From contig NW_023503307.1 of the NCBI RefSeq assembly GCF_014529535.1, forward strand, positions 6,043,788 through 6,107,787: a DNA stretch of 64,000 bases, read 5' to 3'. Positions within the stretch are counted from its first letter, which is position 1. The number at the start of each line of letters is the position of its first letter. The position numbers were made by a program, and so were the translations under genes. Shown here one piece after another: positions 26,301 to 36,767 of the stretch. The notes under the pieces are model-generated. The model was not told the origin of the DNA. It saw only the letters and a program-made list of their open reading frames with translations, and made no database searches. This DNA is from Bradysia coprophila (lineage: Eukaryota > Arthropoda > Insecta > Diptera > Sciaridae).

Positions 26301-29300
26301 TTTAAAATCGGATGCGTTTTACGCAAGTTAGAGAACCCACAGACAGACAGACGCACAGACATTTCTTTATCGCTGATTTGGCATCTCGGGACAACCACAA
26401 TAGGTTTCCCCTTACTCAGGGAGTCCAATTCGACGTGTTACAAACGTATGCGTAAACCTATAAGACCCCAGTACTTCGTACGGGTCTAAGAAATGTAATT
26501 TTGGCAACGTTTGGGTCGAGGCACAGCCCTGCTTCTAGCATGAACATAGAAAATATTCGGAGGCTAATGAAATCACAGTAGGCACTGCGTTTCTGTTGTA
26601 CAGATAGATGACTTTCTTTCGTTGTATGAGTTAAAACATACAATACAAACAATACTAAGCGGTAGCTCGTATCACTAAAGCCTCCAAATTTGACACTTGT
26701 CAATTCAGTGTTCATGCTAGTAGCAGTGCTGTGGTCGAGGTGATTTCACCTTACTTCGAAGCAGAATGAACCAAAAATCTTCTAAAAATTTAATTTCGTG
26801 TCATTTGGTGCAATTATGGAATTATAGTGTTCGTTTCTACAGGGAAACAAGTTTACAGAAATCATTTGAGATTTATTGAGAATATCTTGGAAAGTCGAAT
26901 ACAAACAAACACTTTTTGGTCATATCTCCCCGAGACGTTATGGCAATGACATCTTATTGGTGTCAAACTACGCGTCTTGTCAATAGCTTTCACTAAATAA
27001 AAAGTTTAACGAAATCGGTTCAGGTTTCGTGAAATAAACTATAATTTTCAAAAATTTGCTAAAAACAAGCATACATTTTTATGGTGGTATCTCCTCCAGA
27101 TTTTCGGCCACCGACCCAATATGTAACAATTGGTAGTCACAATCGGTTTTCATTTGGTGAAAATAATTTCGAAAAGTCTCAAATTAGCTCATTACCCATA
27201 TATAGTTCCAAAAAAAACTAGGTTCATTATGTACTTAGAGGCTGATTATCTTCTCATCTCCTTCTATCTTATTAAAAACGATTGAGGGTGAACATGTGCA
27301 AGACATACACGCAGCGCAAGAAAATGTAGGCTCCCAATATTCCTTCATATAACAAATCTGTTTAGTTACAATGAAAATTTCCCGATTCCCAATATTGAAG
27401 TACTTGAACACTGGTTTCAATGGTCACATCAAACTACGTCAATATAATCGGAATTTTGTTATCAAACCGTAATATAAACGTACAATCTAATAGGCTACTG
27501 TTTCTTCGGAATCTTTCTAACTACGGATAAAATTATGATTGTAGGTACATTCCAAAACAATTGTTTCATGTCAATAATGTTGTCACGATGTCTTCATTGT
27601 TTTTGGAAAAAGACGAAAATTTGTCTGTTTATCAAGAGTGATTGTAAGTGATGGGTATACTATTAGCGCATCAATCATTATCTTAATTCGTATATTGCTG
27701 TTAGACAAGCAATAACTAAGTTGTTAACAGTGTCATTTTCGAAGCAATTTGAAGATAAAAAACGAATATAAAGTACGGCGTTATCATTAACCATTGAAGA
27801 TGAATGTCAATTGATTTTGATGAATCGTTTTTTATTATTGAACCGGAAAGGAATAGAACTGTAATGTTGTTTAATGTAATTTATTATTCAGTCAGGACAG
27901 TAAATTATTTTCCAATCTTTTGTTTTGTCGTGCAATATTATCTGCATGACTTTTTATTGTAGACCTGGTGACGCATCGGATGACTCATATTTCTTAAACT
28001 GTCCAGACCGCAGGCATATCCGCATATCAGCGATTTTACTATACTAAATCTATTACTTCGTTTGGTCTAGTACTTTGAAGATACAATTTAATTGTTTTGA
28101 ACATTTTTTCTCTATTTTAGTCAGTTTGTCGTTTATTCCTGAGATGATCGCCGTCTGAACAAAAAATATTTTAGAATTTGCTGACTTTGATTTAACATTT
28201 TACAATTATTATTAACTAACAAAATTCAAATACCGATAAGCAAAATTGAACAATGTCTTAATTGGAAAATCTTATGATCAAAAACACCGAGGCCAGTCTT
28301 TGTTGGGCCCATTGTGTTATATCTCCGTTTTATTACATTTTTATATACCCCTTTCAGGTCCGAGTAGCCACTTGCTTCCTGTAATAAAAGAAAGCACGTT
28401 AGCCAAGTCTAGCTTTAACTGTTCTTCAGGAGTCAAATAAAAGTCTCCTAGATGTTTAGTCCTCAAATTTTTTAGAGCTGGGCAAGTGCATATGAAATGT
28501 CTTGCAGTTTCCGGTTCTAGACCACATCCTCTACAAGTTGGATCATTTATGATACCTATCTTGTTGAGGTGATAACCCAGGCTGTTGTGTGCTGTTAGGA
28601 TTCCAATCAGCCCTCGCAACTTCTCTCTACCGAGACTTAAAAGAAATTTGGTGTTATTTGCGTTGCATCCCGCCAAAAATTCTTTTGACTGTCTACAGGT
28701 TGTTGTAAGCGAATCCCATCTTTCCTGATGGTATCGTTTCGTTAGGCATGGACCCTACTAATTAATGTCACCTTAATCATTAACGTTCGGATTTCTCAGC
28801 ATATTTTTAAAACAAGAGGTAAAAAGGTTGTCTTCGTGTTATTGGTAACTACAGCTATAATTGTAAAGACCAATTCTCTGTATCCAGTCTTCGCTAGTCT
28901 TCGCTCTCTATTCATTGCTCAGTTATAGTGTATGCTGATGTGTTCATAAAGTATGTTGTATATCGCGTACAGGATTCCTTGATCATTCACTATGTTACAA
29001 TTTGTAAATGAAAATGTAAAATCCTTTAAAAATTTAATCTCGGAACGTCGGAACAGGTCAAGTTCAGGTCATGCAAAGTTTACTAATGTTTACAGAGACG
29101 AAGGCTATAGATCGAATTTTATCTGTTTAGAGATTTAAATTCTAACCACCATCAGCACACTGTATCATTATACAGTGTCGATTTATTCTACAAAGTTTTG
29201 TAACAATTTTGCCTATGCCTCCTTGGCATAACAACAATTTATTCATATGAACCATGTTTCAATGTTTTTCTTATCTATTTCAGGACCCGAAAATTGGGGA

Positions 29301-32300
29301 GGACAATGTGCACTTGGACGCCGCCAAAGTCCAATTGACCTTGCTGAAGATGCATCCGTTGTTGGAGTTTATCCGTCATTAAGTTTTATTAACTACTCCG
29401 AGCCAATTCAAAATGCAAAGGTCAGACACACCGGACATTCACGTAAGTCGCACATTATTAAATGTTGACGATAGGCTGAAGCCCTCGGATAATTTTACTT
29501 CATCTGGATACGAGATATCAAATTACTTCCCTGGTATAGTAATCTACAATTTCGTATGTGCGGTGTGATTAAAATTATTTTATCCACTAAAAAGGTTATG
29601 AGAAAATTTTGTTTTTACAGAAACTAGAAATTTTCTCCCCTAAACTTTTTGTTTCGAAAAATTATGTTTCAATTTGTTGCTTTTGTTTCGTGGAGAACTA
29701 CAGTTAATCACACCTCGCACATGTGACGTTGTATGATACAACGTGTATCTCTGGAAGAAAATATGATATTCCAACTCGTGCCTCGCTTTGCTCTGGCAGC
29801 AAAACTTTCCTCTTATTCAAGTTTCCTATTTTCTTCCTTCTGCAAACCAATGACTATTCAAGTATAGCCGACCTAACTCGTTTACTTCATTCGTTCTAAA
29901 GTTCGTCTCTCTATATGAGAGAATAAGAGATGGCTCTGTTTACAAGTTATTATTGTCCGTCACTAGAGGCTTAATTGAATGAGGAACAAGCAATTTATTC
30001 GTCTTTTACAACTATATTTCGGCATATGTAAATTACATGAAAAATAACATGCCGTCACACCATAGATGAGAATATGTCAGAATTAGATTTATTATGAACT
30101 GATAAGACTGAGCTCGTTGTTATGCTTAAGATTACTTACATCAAACATAAAGTAATCTCCCCAGACAAACAACACAAATTATGAGGTTATTTCTAACAGC
30201 TTTGTCTATTTACAGTTCAGATAGATGTAACTGATGGACAAGAATATCTGATGACTGGAGGAGGACTACCTGGTACTTTTGTTATGGATCAAATGCATTT
30301 CCATTGGGCATCTGAACATACATTGAATAATGAAAGGTAATTAATTTTTCATCGACACAAATTGATGTAAGTGACTAGGAATGCATATCACGAACTTAGT
30401 TTTAGAGAAACTTTGTTTGCTGTTAACATTCGCAATCTTTTACTTCATTTTTTTAACGTACATTTTGCTATGGGACTACTCTAGCAAGAGATTTGAGTCT
30501 TTACTTTACAAAGGTCATAGAAGTAATCTCGTTTTCTGTTTATTTTGCTGGTTATACTCTTAGAGTAATTATACCTAGAGAGGAAATTTCGAACAAAATT
30601 ACGTAAAATATGTGGTCCCAACATGAAATGCGAAATGTTTATTGGTATATGTGTTTGCCCTCTTAATTAAGAGGGCAAATTGAACTATCAAAGGCGAAAT
30701 AGCGTCATCGCATACATGTATTGATGTAAAATTATGGCTGATGCTATTCGCACGCGGGTGCGAATAGCCATTCCTTATTGTAATTGACTATTCGCACGCG
30801 CGTGCGAATAGCCATTCCACACTGTAGAAGACTATTCGAACGCGCGTGCGAATAGTCATTTCACGTTGGATTTAACTATTCGCACGCGCGTGCGAATAGC
30901 TAAGCCTACGAGTACTGGCTATTCGCACGCGAAATCGAGCGCCCATGAAAAATACGAATATGATTTTCGCGCGAAAATCATATTCGTATTTTTCATGGGC
31001 GCTCGATTTCGCGTGCGAATAGCCAGTACTCGTAAAACTGATAGATCAACAAACGGCAATGTAAGAGTGTCTTCATTTATACACAGACAAGTGTATAAAT
31101 AGTAATTCATGCAACAAGTTGCGAAAAGTGTTCCATACAAGGTTGTTTGAAAACTATATCTTCGCCATACATTTATCCCTATGTACGGAAAATTACGTGA
31201 TGGTTAGAGTTCTTGCTTCATGAGCAATTGGTTTTAGTATCATGGGTTCAAAATTTGGTCAGAACAGAATTATTATTTACCATTAATGGCTCAAAAGGAG
31301 TGATAAAAAGTGAGTGATTAAATTTAACTTGAGCATTAAAAAGATTCTTCAGTCACCACCCAAAACAAACTTGAATTTCGCAGTGCTCGTCCAGATAATC
31401 AAATTGATCATGCCAAGCCAATGCACAGTGGACTATATAGAACTTTGTCCGATTTTAATGAAAAAATTTCGGAAGAAATTTTTTATTTTCAATATTGAAC
31501 TTTAAGCCATTTCGATATTGTCAGCATCCAATAAAATAATTGTAAATTCAAATGTTCCAAAACGTTTTTCGCTTTATTCTACCAAAAAATGGTTTGTTCC
31601 AAAGTGGAACAATGAATGTGCCAATATGAAAAAGAATGTAACATACCATCTTGCGTTAAATTTCGTAGGAGGCTAAATTAGTTAGTATCAACAAACGCGT
31701 TTACATTTTCTCGATGGAAAAAATCCCTAAGATCGAACGAAACGCTTTGTCGTTACATTAAGTCGTTAAAAGGAAAAATTCGCTAGGAATTTTTATTGTG
31801 ACCCTTTCGATATTTTTACTTAACTTATTTTGAATTTATTAAAAAAAATCCATCATTTAATGTAACGTAAGTTTTGGATATTTCGAGTTAATTCTGGTCT
31901 CAAAATATTTTTATATGTATTTTGAATGAATTTACGCTAGACATGTTAAATTCAAGTTTTCAGCCAATAAATAACGCTATAACGACAAAATGGAATCGTT
32001 TTGATTTGAGATAAAACGTGGATGCGTGCGAATAGTCAAACCCAATGTAAAATGGCTATCCGCGCGCGCGTGCGAATAGTCAAGTTCAATGTGAAATGGC
32101 TGTTCGCACGCGCGTGCGAATAGTCTACTACAGTGTGTAATGGTTATTCGCACGCGCGTGCGAATAGTCAAATCCAAAGTGTAATGGCTATTCGCACGCG
32201 CGTGCGAATAGCCACAGTGTAAAATTATACGAAATGTGTATCTTGTACAAACTGATGTTGGGACCACATTTCGTCGTACAAATTTCCTCTCTAGGTATAA

Positions 32301-34469
32301 TTACTCTTAGGTTATACTGCACTTGTATGCAGGCAGAACCTATTTTCGAGATTACAAATTATCGAAATTTCTTTAAAATACCCGAAAATTGTTAAAATTA
32401 CTTTTCAATTTCAAGTAAATTCATCGTAGTCTTAAGTGTTGCATCAAAACGGTTACTTCTTCTATTGTCCGAATTATCACGTAATGCCTGATGCAAAATC
32501 TTTTACTTCATTCGTTTCAACATCAGGCAAAGACCACATTATCTGAAGGTCGATAACAGATGGCTGGAAAATTTGCAAGCACGAAATCAAATTGTAATTC
32601 ATGATATATGAGTCAAATGACTGAACCCATCTATACCTACAATATCAACGTATATATACCATTTTCACATTTATCATCAATGCAATGGCCTTTTAATTGA
32701 GTGATGAGTGAAATGCGTATAGATGTGTCAAATTTCTGTCACAAAAAATAAATTCAAATAAATCACAAATGCAACGACTTAAATTGCAAAATGGTTCTGT
32801 TGACGAATCCAAAGAAAGGATGAGGTTATCTCAATTTACAAATAAAACGTTTCAAATTGAATTGAACCATGTCATGTAGTAATGCAATTAGCTTGTACTT
32901 GCCATTCAAAAATTTTTGATTTCAGCGCGTACATGTTAAACATAGAGACGTTCTTTTCAAACACTGTCGACGTATTATTTATGTTACAAACACTAAATCA
33001 TGCAGTGGAACAGCCATATAGAGCTTAAATGCAATAAGTGACGATTAGGTGAAAAGAGGTGATTTATTATAGCGGTGGCTTATTAAGATGGATCGTGTGA
33101 CGATTATGGGACGACGAAGATTTATTATTATTTTGTTGCATTGGATTTGATATAAAAGACGAACTGTTAAATACCACTCTACAGGTATGCTGCGTTCATT
33201 GGATACCAGTGTAATGATTCGGTTTAGACTAATGTCGAGCTTCCTTGTCGCGAATAAAATAAAACGCCCCTCAAATCAACATTTTCTTGATGCATTTTCG
33301 TAATGCTTTTCTCAAATCGTATGATATCCTTCGCATCTAAAACAGTTTCACTCGCCTCGTCGCTGCTTTACTCATCTTTTAGATATGAGAAAATAACGAA
33401 AAGTAGCAGGGCGAAAATGTGTCACTCGCTCAGTGTCGTTTCCTCTTTGCAACCAGCTTAAGTAAAAGTAATTTGATGAGTACTCGTCTTTCTGGTCCCC
33501 TCATTTATTGCATGCACTAAATTATACGTGCTACTGCCAATGAAGAAACCGTACAAAGTCTAGTGAACAGACATGTAATAGGCATCCGAAATTGATTTTA
33601 TTTAATAAAACATCCGAACAATTATCATAATGTCTCCATCAATTGGTTAATTTACAGATACGGGTTAGAACTTCACATTGTGTCGCATGAAAAACGTTTC
33701 GGTACATTCGCTGAAGCTGTACAAAACAAGAATGGTGTTGCCGTGCTTGGAATTCTATTTCATGTAAGCATCGCATTACTTTCGATGTAGATATGATTGT
33801 TATTAATTCTCCTCTATTAGGTTTCAGATGCACATAACATAAATTTGAAAAATATTCTGGACAGTGCTGAGCCAATTAAGAATGCAGTTGGTGGTGCTAG
33901 TTTAATCAAAGCCCCCATTGCACCAGCAGATTTCTTGCCGAAAAACCGAAATTCATTCTTCCGATATGAAGGTCAGTGCATAAAAGTTGTTCAGATATCT
34001 TCCGATATGGAAAATTAGGCACATCAGCACTACCAACCGTGGAAATATGAAATCCACAAAAATGCTTGGTGTGGTCCACAACCCACAAGCTATCCACAAT
34101 CTCTAAATGTTGCGGTAGATTTCATATTTCGGTGTCTGCATTATAAAGTCCGTTGTTAAGGCTACGTTCGTTATTGACAACATTTCCATTTTAGGATCAC
34201 TAACAACTCCCACATGTGATGAAGCGGTGATATGGACAATTTTAACTGAAAGCGTTCCATTTGCCATGCTTCAAATCGAAAGATTTAAGGAAACCACTGA
34301 CGATGTGGGTGGACCATTAACGCACAATTACCGTCAATTGCAGCGTCTAAATTCGCGAGCATTGGTTTATGTGAAACAAAGTTACGGTGACAGTGGCGCC
34401 ACTACAATGACTACCATATCCGTTAGTATGCTGGTAGCTCTACAAGTCATTCGTAGAGTTATTTTGTAA
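13746..34469 (+). CDS. Alpha-carbonic anhydrase, secreted, possibly GPI-anchored
   Basis: Interconverts CO2 and bicarbonate with a zinc-bound hydroxide. Seven coding exons: 13746-13779, 20670-20735, 29284-29442, 30216-30336, 33658-33763, 33821-33971, 34195-34469, all GT-AG and in frame, giving 303 aa. Residues 1-18 (MWTFKLLVIFCGIAIALA) form a signal peptide, followed by DHWGY. The alpha-CA core is complete: zinc ligands in MHFHW and ELH, the proton-shuttle His in TGHS, the gatekeeper Glu and Thr (ELH, GSLTTPTC), and the landmark QSPIDL. The C-terminus (ATTMTTISVSMLVALQVIRRVIL) is hydrophobic, which fits GPI attachment or a membrane anchor. Introns 1 and 2 span 6.9 and 8.5 kb; intron 4 holds the palindrome-array element. 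Poly(A) signal AATAAA at 34894-34899. It is probably catalytically active outside the cell. The exact CAH paralogue is not assigned. Confidence 0.94.
17308..17338. repeat. (TA)n microsatellite
   Basis: About 15 uninterrupted TA dinucleotides followed by GCATGCA. Confidence 0.95.
18137..18300. repeat. Foldback family 'A', copy 1
   Basis: TTTTTATCCCTAGTTATGTAA and its complement flank a stretch with GATCCGAGGCGAAGCC in the loop. Related copies lie at 48112-48237, 58878-58996 and 59003-59137. The family pattern is TTATCCC-[GT]AGTTATGTAA arms around CATCGGCTTCGCCTCGG-type loops. Confidence 0.65.
18382..18556 (+). repeat. Dispersed repeat family 'S', copy 2
   Basis: Same ends and internal blocks as copy 1 (ACGCGCGGTGTTCGGATG at the start; CTCGGCAAGCCTCGACTTC and GTGACAAGTTTGTAATAT at the end). 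Confidence 0.75.
18648..18791 (-). repeat. Dispersed repeat family 'S', copy 3 (inverted, deleted)
   Basis: Reverse orientation relative to copy 2, with an internal deletion around the TATCACTATC segment. Together with copy 2 it forms a divergent pair about 90 bp apart. Confidence 0.68.
19807..19914. repeat. Hairpin repeat 'GAGGTTCCAA'
   Basis: CCGAGGTTCCAAA...TTTTGACGAGTGGG is answered in reverse by CCCACTCGTCAAAA...TTTCAAACCTCG. A diverged relative occupies 56641-56751 with the same layout. Confidence 0.66.
20186..20262. repeat. Short hairpin repeat
   Basis: ACATGCCAGCG...AAGCAC is answered by GTGCAC...CGCGCTGACATGT in reverse. No coding capacity. Confidence 0.5.
21878..21974. repeat. Hairpin repeat
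   Basis: AGTGTCAGTTGGGAATATGA with TATTTCTATTGTT is answered by AACAATAGAAATATCGTATT and CCCGGTGACACT. Arms are about 35 bp around a 30-base loop. Confidence 0.62.
24227..24382 (+). other. Exon-like open stretch, unassigned
   Basis: After a possible acceptor (CTACCCACACAG) an open frame reads KKKKLGLPPLTYGAVYKTFF and continues to SGVTDEGK, with near-normal codon use, followed by a poor donor (AAAG/GTTATT). I do not recognise it. It may be a decayed exon, a cryptic exon of a gene nested in the intron, or chance. Confidence 0.2.
26230..26490 (+). repeat. Repeat family with TACTTCGTACGGG end, copy 1
   Basis: Shares with 40080-40327 and 43380-43627 a run of GACAGACAGACG-type repeats followed by TTTTTATCGC-like sequence and a terminal hairpin CCCNGTACTTCGTACGGG, then CTAA. 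Non-coding. Confidence 0.6.
26522..26733 (-). mobile_element. MITE with CACAGC termini, copy 1
   Basis: The terminal inverted repeats CACAGCCCTGCTTCTAGCAT and ATGCTAGTAGCAGTGCTGTG differ at two positions. A perfect 7-bp direct repeat GTCGAGG flanks it (26515-26521 and 26734-26740), so this is a bona fide insertion. 212 bp with no transposase. The second copy, in reverse orientation, is at 35654-35864. The duplication length suggests a hAT-like origin, but that is inference. Confidence 0.82.
28341..28740 (-). pseudogene. Non-LTR retrotransposon 3' fragment
   Basis: The antisense frame reads REKLRGLIGILTAHNSLGYH, then CRGCGLEPETARHFICTCPAL. This is the C-X2-C...H-X4-C pattern that follows the RNase H region in many insect non-LTR elements (I/LOA/R1-type ORF2 tails). 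The frame continues upstream to about 28740 (ERWDSLTTTCRQSKEFL). Reverse transcriptase is absent, so this is a dead 3' piece inside the carbonic anhydrase intron. Confidence 0.75.
30744..30931. repeat. Left array of 24-bp palindromes, 44-bp period
   Basis: Units start at 30744, 30788, 30832 and 30876, and a half unit at 30919. Each is CTATTCGCACGC joined to its own reverse complement, with one or two changed bases in units 1 and 3. Spacers are 20 bp and only loosely alike. Confidence 0.92.
30907..31034. repeat. Perfect 128-bp palindrome
   Basis: Two 64-bp arms meet at 30970/30971 (TTTTCGC/GCGAAAA) without a spacer or a mismatch. The outer ends are TACGAGTACTGG and its complement. The arm includes half a 24-bp palindrome unit (ATTCGCACGCG). 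Confidence 0.95.
31185..31265 (+). other. tRNA-like sequence (SINE head or tRNA relic)
   Basis: A box-A-like TTACGTGATGGTTAGAG, an anticodon-arm-like TTGC-TTCATGA-GCAA (CAT in the loop) and a box-B-like GGGTTCAAAATTTGG are in the right order. The acceptor and T stems do not pair well, so it is not a working tRNA. Confidence 0.4.
32012..32211. repeat. Right array of 24-bp palindromes, 44-bp period
   Basis: A half unit ends at 32035; full units start at 32056, 32100, 32144 and 32188, exactly 44 bp apart. Spacers are 20 bp and similar (TCAA-NCCAATGTGAAATGG pattern). The array mirrors the left one near the other end of the element. Confidence 0.92.
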
Positions 34470-35310
34470 GGACCAAAAATGTCGAGTGGATCGATTTTTG
34501 ATGCATTTTTTGTTTTGTTTTTAAGACCAGAAAAGTTTGTAGCATTTTAATCAGAAGCCAGATTTAGTTGTATATACTCGTTGACACAATTACACGTACA
34601 CCACACACTACGCTACATGTCGAGAAAAAATTAAAAAGGAACAAAAGTTTGTTGAAACCTACGAATTTATCCAGTAAATTACGAATTTATCCTTCTTAAA
34701 TGAATGGAACTAGTCATATAAAACATAAAAAATATTTAAAAATTGTTTTTAAAAAAATTGTAAATATTTAATGAACACACCCCCGATGATGATATATAAT
34801 GTACGCTCCGTGTACCACTAAATCAATTTATTATTTTTAATTGTTCAATATTTTTGTTTCTCGACTTTAATTATATTAATTAAAAAATAAGGAAATAAAA
34901 AAGACCGGAACTCGTTAATCGTATGTCTTTCATTTTTGGCAGCAGTTGAAGAGTTTTCAAAACATGTATGTGAAATTCCAGTCCATCACAGCCGCGTATA
35001 AGCTTAGCGGCCGTGAAGCAACTCTCATTACGAGAAGAAGCTCTGTTTTATTTGAGTTTACCGTTACATTTAATGGAGTCACTGTCCTACTTTCCAGATA
35101 TTGGTCAAAATTGAGTGAAATAACGGTAAAGCGTTTAAACATATTTGCAAAAAGTAAAATTCCCGTGGGAAATCTATAATTTTTGTAACTGCAATACATT
35201 TGTCAAATTACTCAGGACCATTCAAATAGTAAAAAGTCATTTCGTTCGGGCTACAATCATATATGAATGATGAGAGACATGTAGAAGAAAAACATAGGCT
35301 AAAATTTTAT

Positions 35311-35470
35311 GTGTTGGTAGTACCGAATTTGAGCTAGTTAGCTGTCAAAATTGTATGAGACGATGGTGTAGCGATGGTAGCGATGCGCTGAAGCGGCTGA
35401 AGCGCTGTAGGAGCTACAAAATCTCATACATTTTGACAGCTAACTAGCTAAAATTCGGTACTACCAACAC
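35311..35470. mobile_element. 160-bp foldback MITE
   Basis: GTGTTGGTAGTACCGAATTT...GCTGTCAAAATTGTATGAG is repeated in reverse to the end CGGTACTACCAACAC. The arms are about 50 bp and almost perfect. The centre has GATGGTAGCGATG-like short repeats. No clear target duplication. Confidence 0.78.
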
Positions 35471-35653
35471 AGTTTTTTTTGTTCCACGACAACTTTGTCG
35501 TATATATCATTCTTTCATATATGCTACAATACGCAAAAAAACCTAAAGCCCGATGTTCAAGGCAGCCATGCAAATGACTTTTACAGCGTGCGCTGAAATA
35601 ATTTGAGTTTTGTATTCGCAAGAACTGGCTTTTTTTTATGTTAGAACATCGGC

Positions 35654-35864
35654 AAAGCACTGCTACTAGCATGAACACTGAATTGACAAGTGTCAAATTT
35701 GGAGGCTTTAGTGATACGAGCTACCGTTTAGGATTGTTTGTATTGTATGTTTTAACTCATACAACGAACCCAAGTCATCTATCTGTACAACAGAAACGCA
35801 GTGCCTACTGTGATTTCATCAGCCTCCAAATATTTTTTATGTTCGTGCTAGAAGCAGGGCTGTG
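35654..35864 (+). mobile_element. MITE with CACAGC termini, copy 2
   Basis: Reverse-orientation homologue of 26522-26733, about 90% alike by eye over 210 bp. The left end is changed (AAGCACTGCTACTAGCAT) and no target duplication is evident. The 75-codon frame it carries is matched in copy 1 but differs mainly by amino-acid-changing bases, so it is probably not a gene. Confidence 0.75.
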
Positions 35865-36270
35865 ATATCTGACAAAAGTATGTTCGATTTAATTCCGCTA
35901 CGCGTCGCACCGTTTGTTGCAAAGCTTCAAATGAGCTTGCAGGACAAAAGTGAAGAGACACTCAAAATACCTATTTTTGCGTTATGTAATTATGAAAGGC
36001 CCCTATTGCGTCGACAAATTATCGTCCTGTTACGTCCTTTGTTCAAGGGTCACCTAGTTTTTGAAGTGAGACAATTAGACAACACTAATCCCACAGCTCC
36101 AAGGCTGTAAACTTTACAGACCCAAAGTTTACAACCTTGCACAGGTCGTTGCTTACTCTTCGATGTCGTTCGACTTTTCAAGGAATCTGCTCTCGATTAA
36201 TAATTCCGAAACCGGAGTCGATGGCATTTTACATTTTAAAGAGGCAGTATTTTGATCGTTTAATAGAGTG

Positions 36271-36456
36271 TTATGATGAAAGAGAAAGAGATATTTTGAC
36301 AAGTACCCCACGGCAAGTATAATAGACTGGCCTTTGGTCCTCTCGCTCTCAACGTATGTACCACGTCGAAAGAGAAGTAAATACTTTGACAAGTACCCCA
36401 AGGCAAGCTATAATAACTAGTCTTCGGTTTTCTCGCTCTGATCATCACAGTCTATT
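36271..36456. repeat. Two tandem copies of a ~90-bp repeat
   Basis: Both units contain TTTGACAAGTACCCCA, GGCAAG, ATAATA and end TCTCGCTCT. A third, inverted copy is at 45809-45911 (GGGGTACTTGTCAAAATAT). Confidence 0.72.
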
Positions 36457-36767
36457 CTCTGGTCTTTGTTGATAGACGATCGACATAATAAAATTAGAAA
36501 AGAGAAAATTTTAATTCAACAAGACATCAGCGCCACCAAATTGTCTCCATATAATTATACAAGTTTGAATATTGCGTGACCTGCCTTTGTTCTAATTACG
36601 TAAAATCGGTAAAAAGAGAAAATCTGTCAAGCGTCACGTTTATTTTGTTTTTTTGTTTTTGTGTACAGAAATCTGAGACAATTTATTTCGAAAATATAGC
36701 TTTTTCTGACGAAAACAGTAGTCCTTTCGAATTTCCATATCGAATTTCACAAGAATTTGATGGATAA

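Larger units (their letters stand above)
20736..29283 (+). other. Carbonic anhydrase intron 2 (8.5 kb)
   Basis: Mostly unique AT-rich DNA. It contains a hairpin (21878-21974), a TACTTCGTACGGG-ended repeat (26230-26490), a short TIR element with 7-bp target duplication (26522-26733) and an antisense LINE fragment (28341-28740). A 69-codon frame at 24209-24418 looks exon-like but is unassigned. Confidence 0.6.
30550..32318. mobile_element. Non-autonomous TIR element with palindrome arrays
   Basis: A 9-bp direct repeat GGTTATACT (30550-30558 and 32310-32318) flanks a 1751-bp element (30559-32309). Its ends AGAGTAATTATACC + TAGAGAGGAAATTT are inverted copies of each other, and further in both sides carry TGTGGTCCCAACAT. 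Just inside lie two arrays of 24-bp palindromes (30744-30967 and 32012-32211). The 0.95-kb centre has no transposase-like frame. A target duplication of 9 bp is seen in Mutator-like elements, but the ends alone do not settle the superfamily. It sits in intron 4 of the carbonic anhydrase gene. Confidence 0.85.
34920..36767. other. Intergenic region between carbonic anhydrase and the 441-aa gene
   Basis: Contains a 160-bp hairpin element (35311-35470), the second CACAGC MITE (35654-35864) and a two-copy tandem repeat (36271-36456). I see no gene here. Confidence 0.6.

Noticed and set aside
26458..26715. 85-codon frame matched by the 75-codon frame at 35638-35865
   Set aside because: Both lie in a MITE; differences between the copies change amino acids in most cases, so there is no sign of protein constraint.
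30744..32211. CRISPR-like layout: 24-bp repeats with 20-bp spacers
   Set aside because: The window is eukaryotic, repeats are full palindromes, spacers resemble one another, there is no cas gene, and the arrays sit symmetrically inside a TIR element with target duplication.
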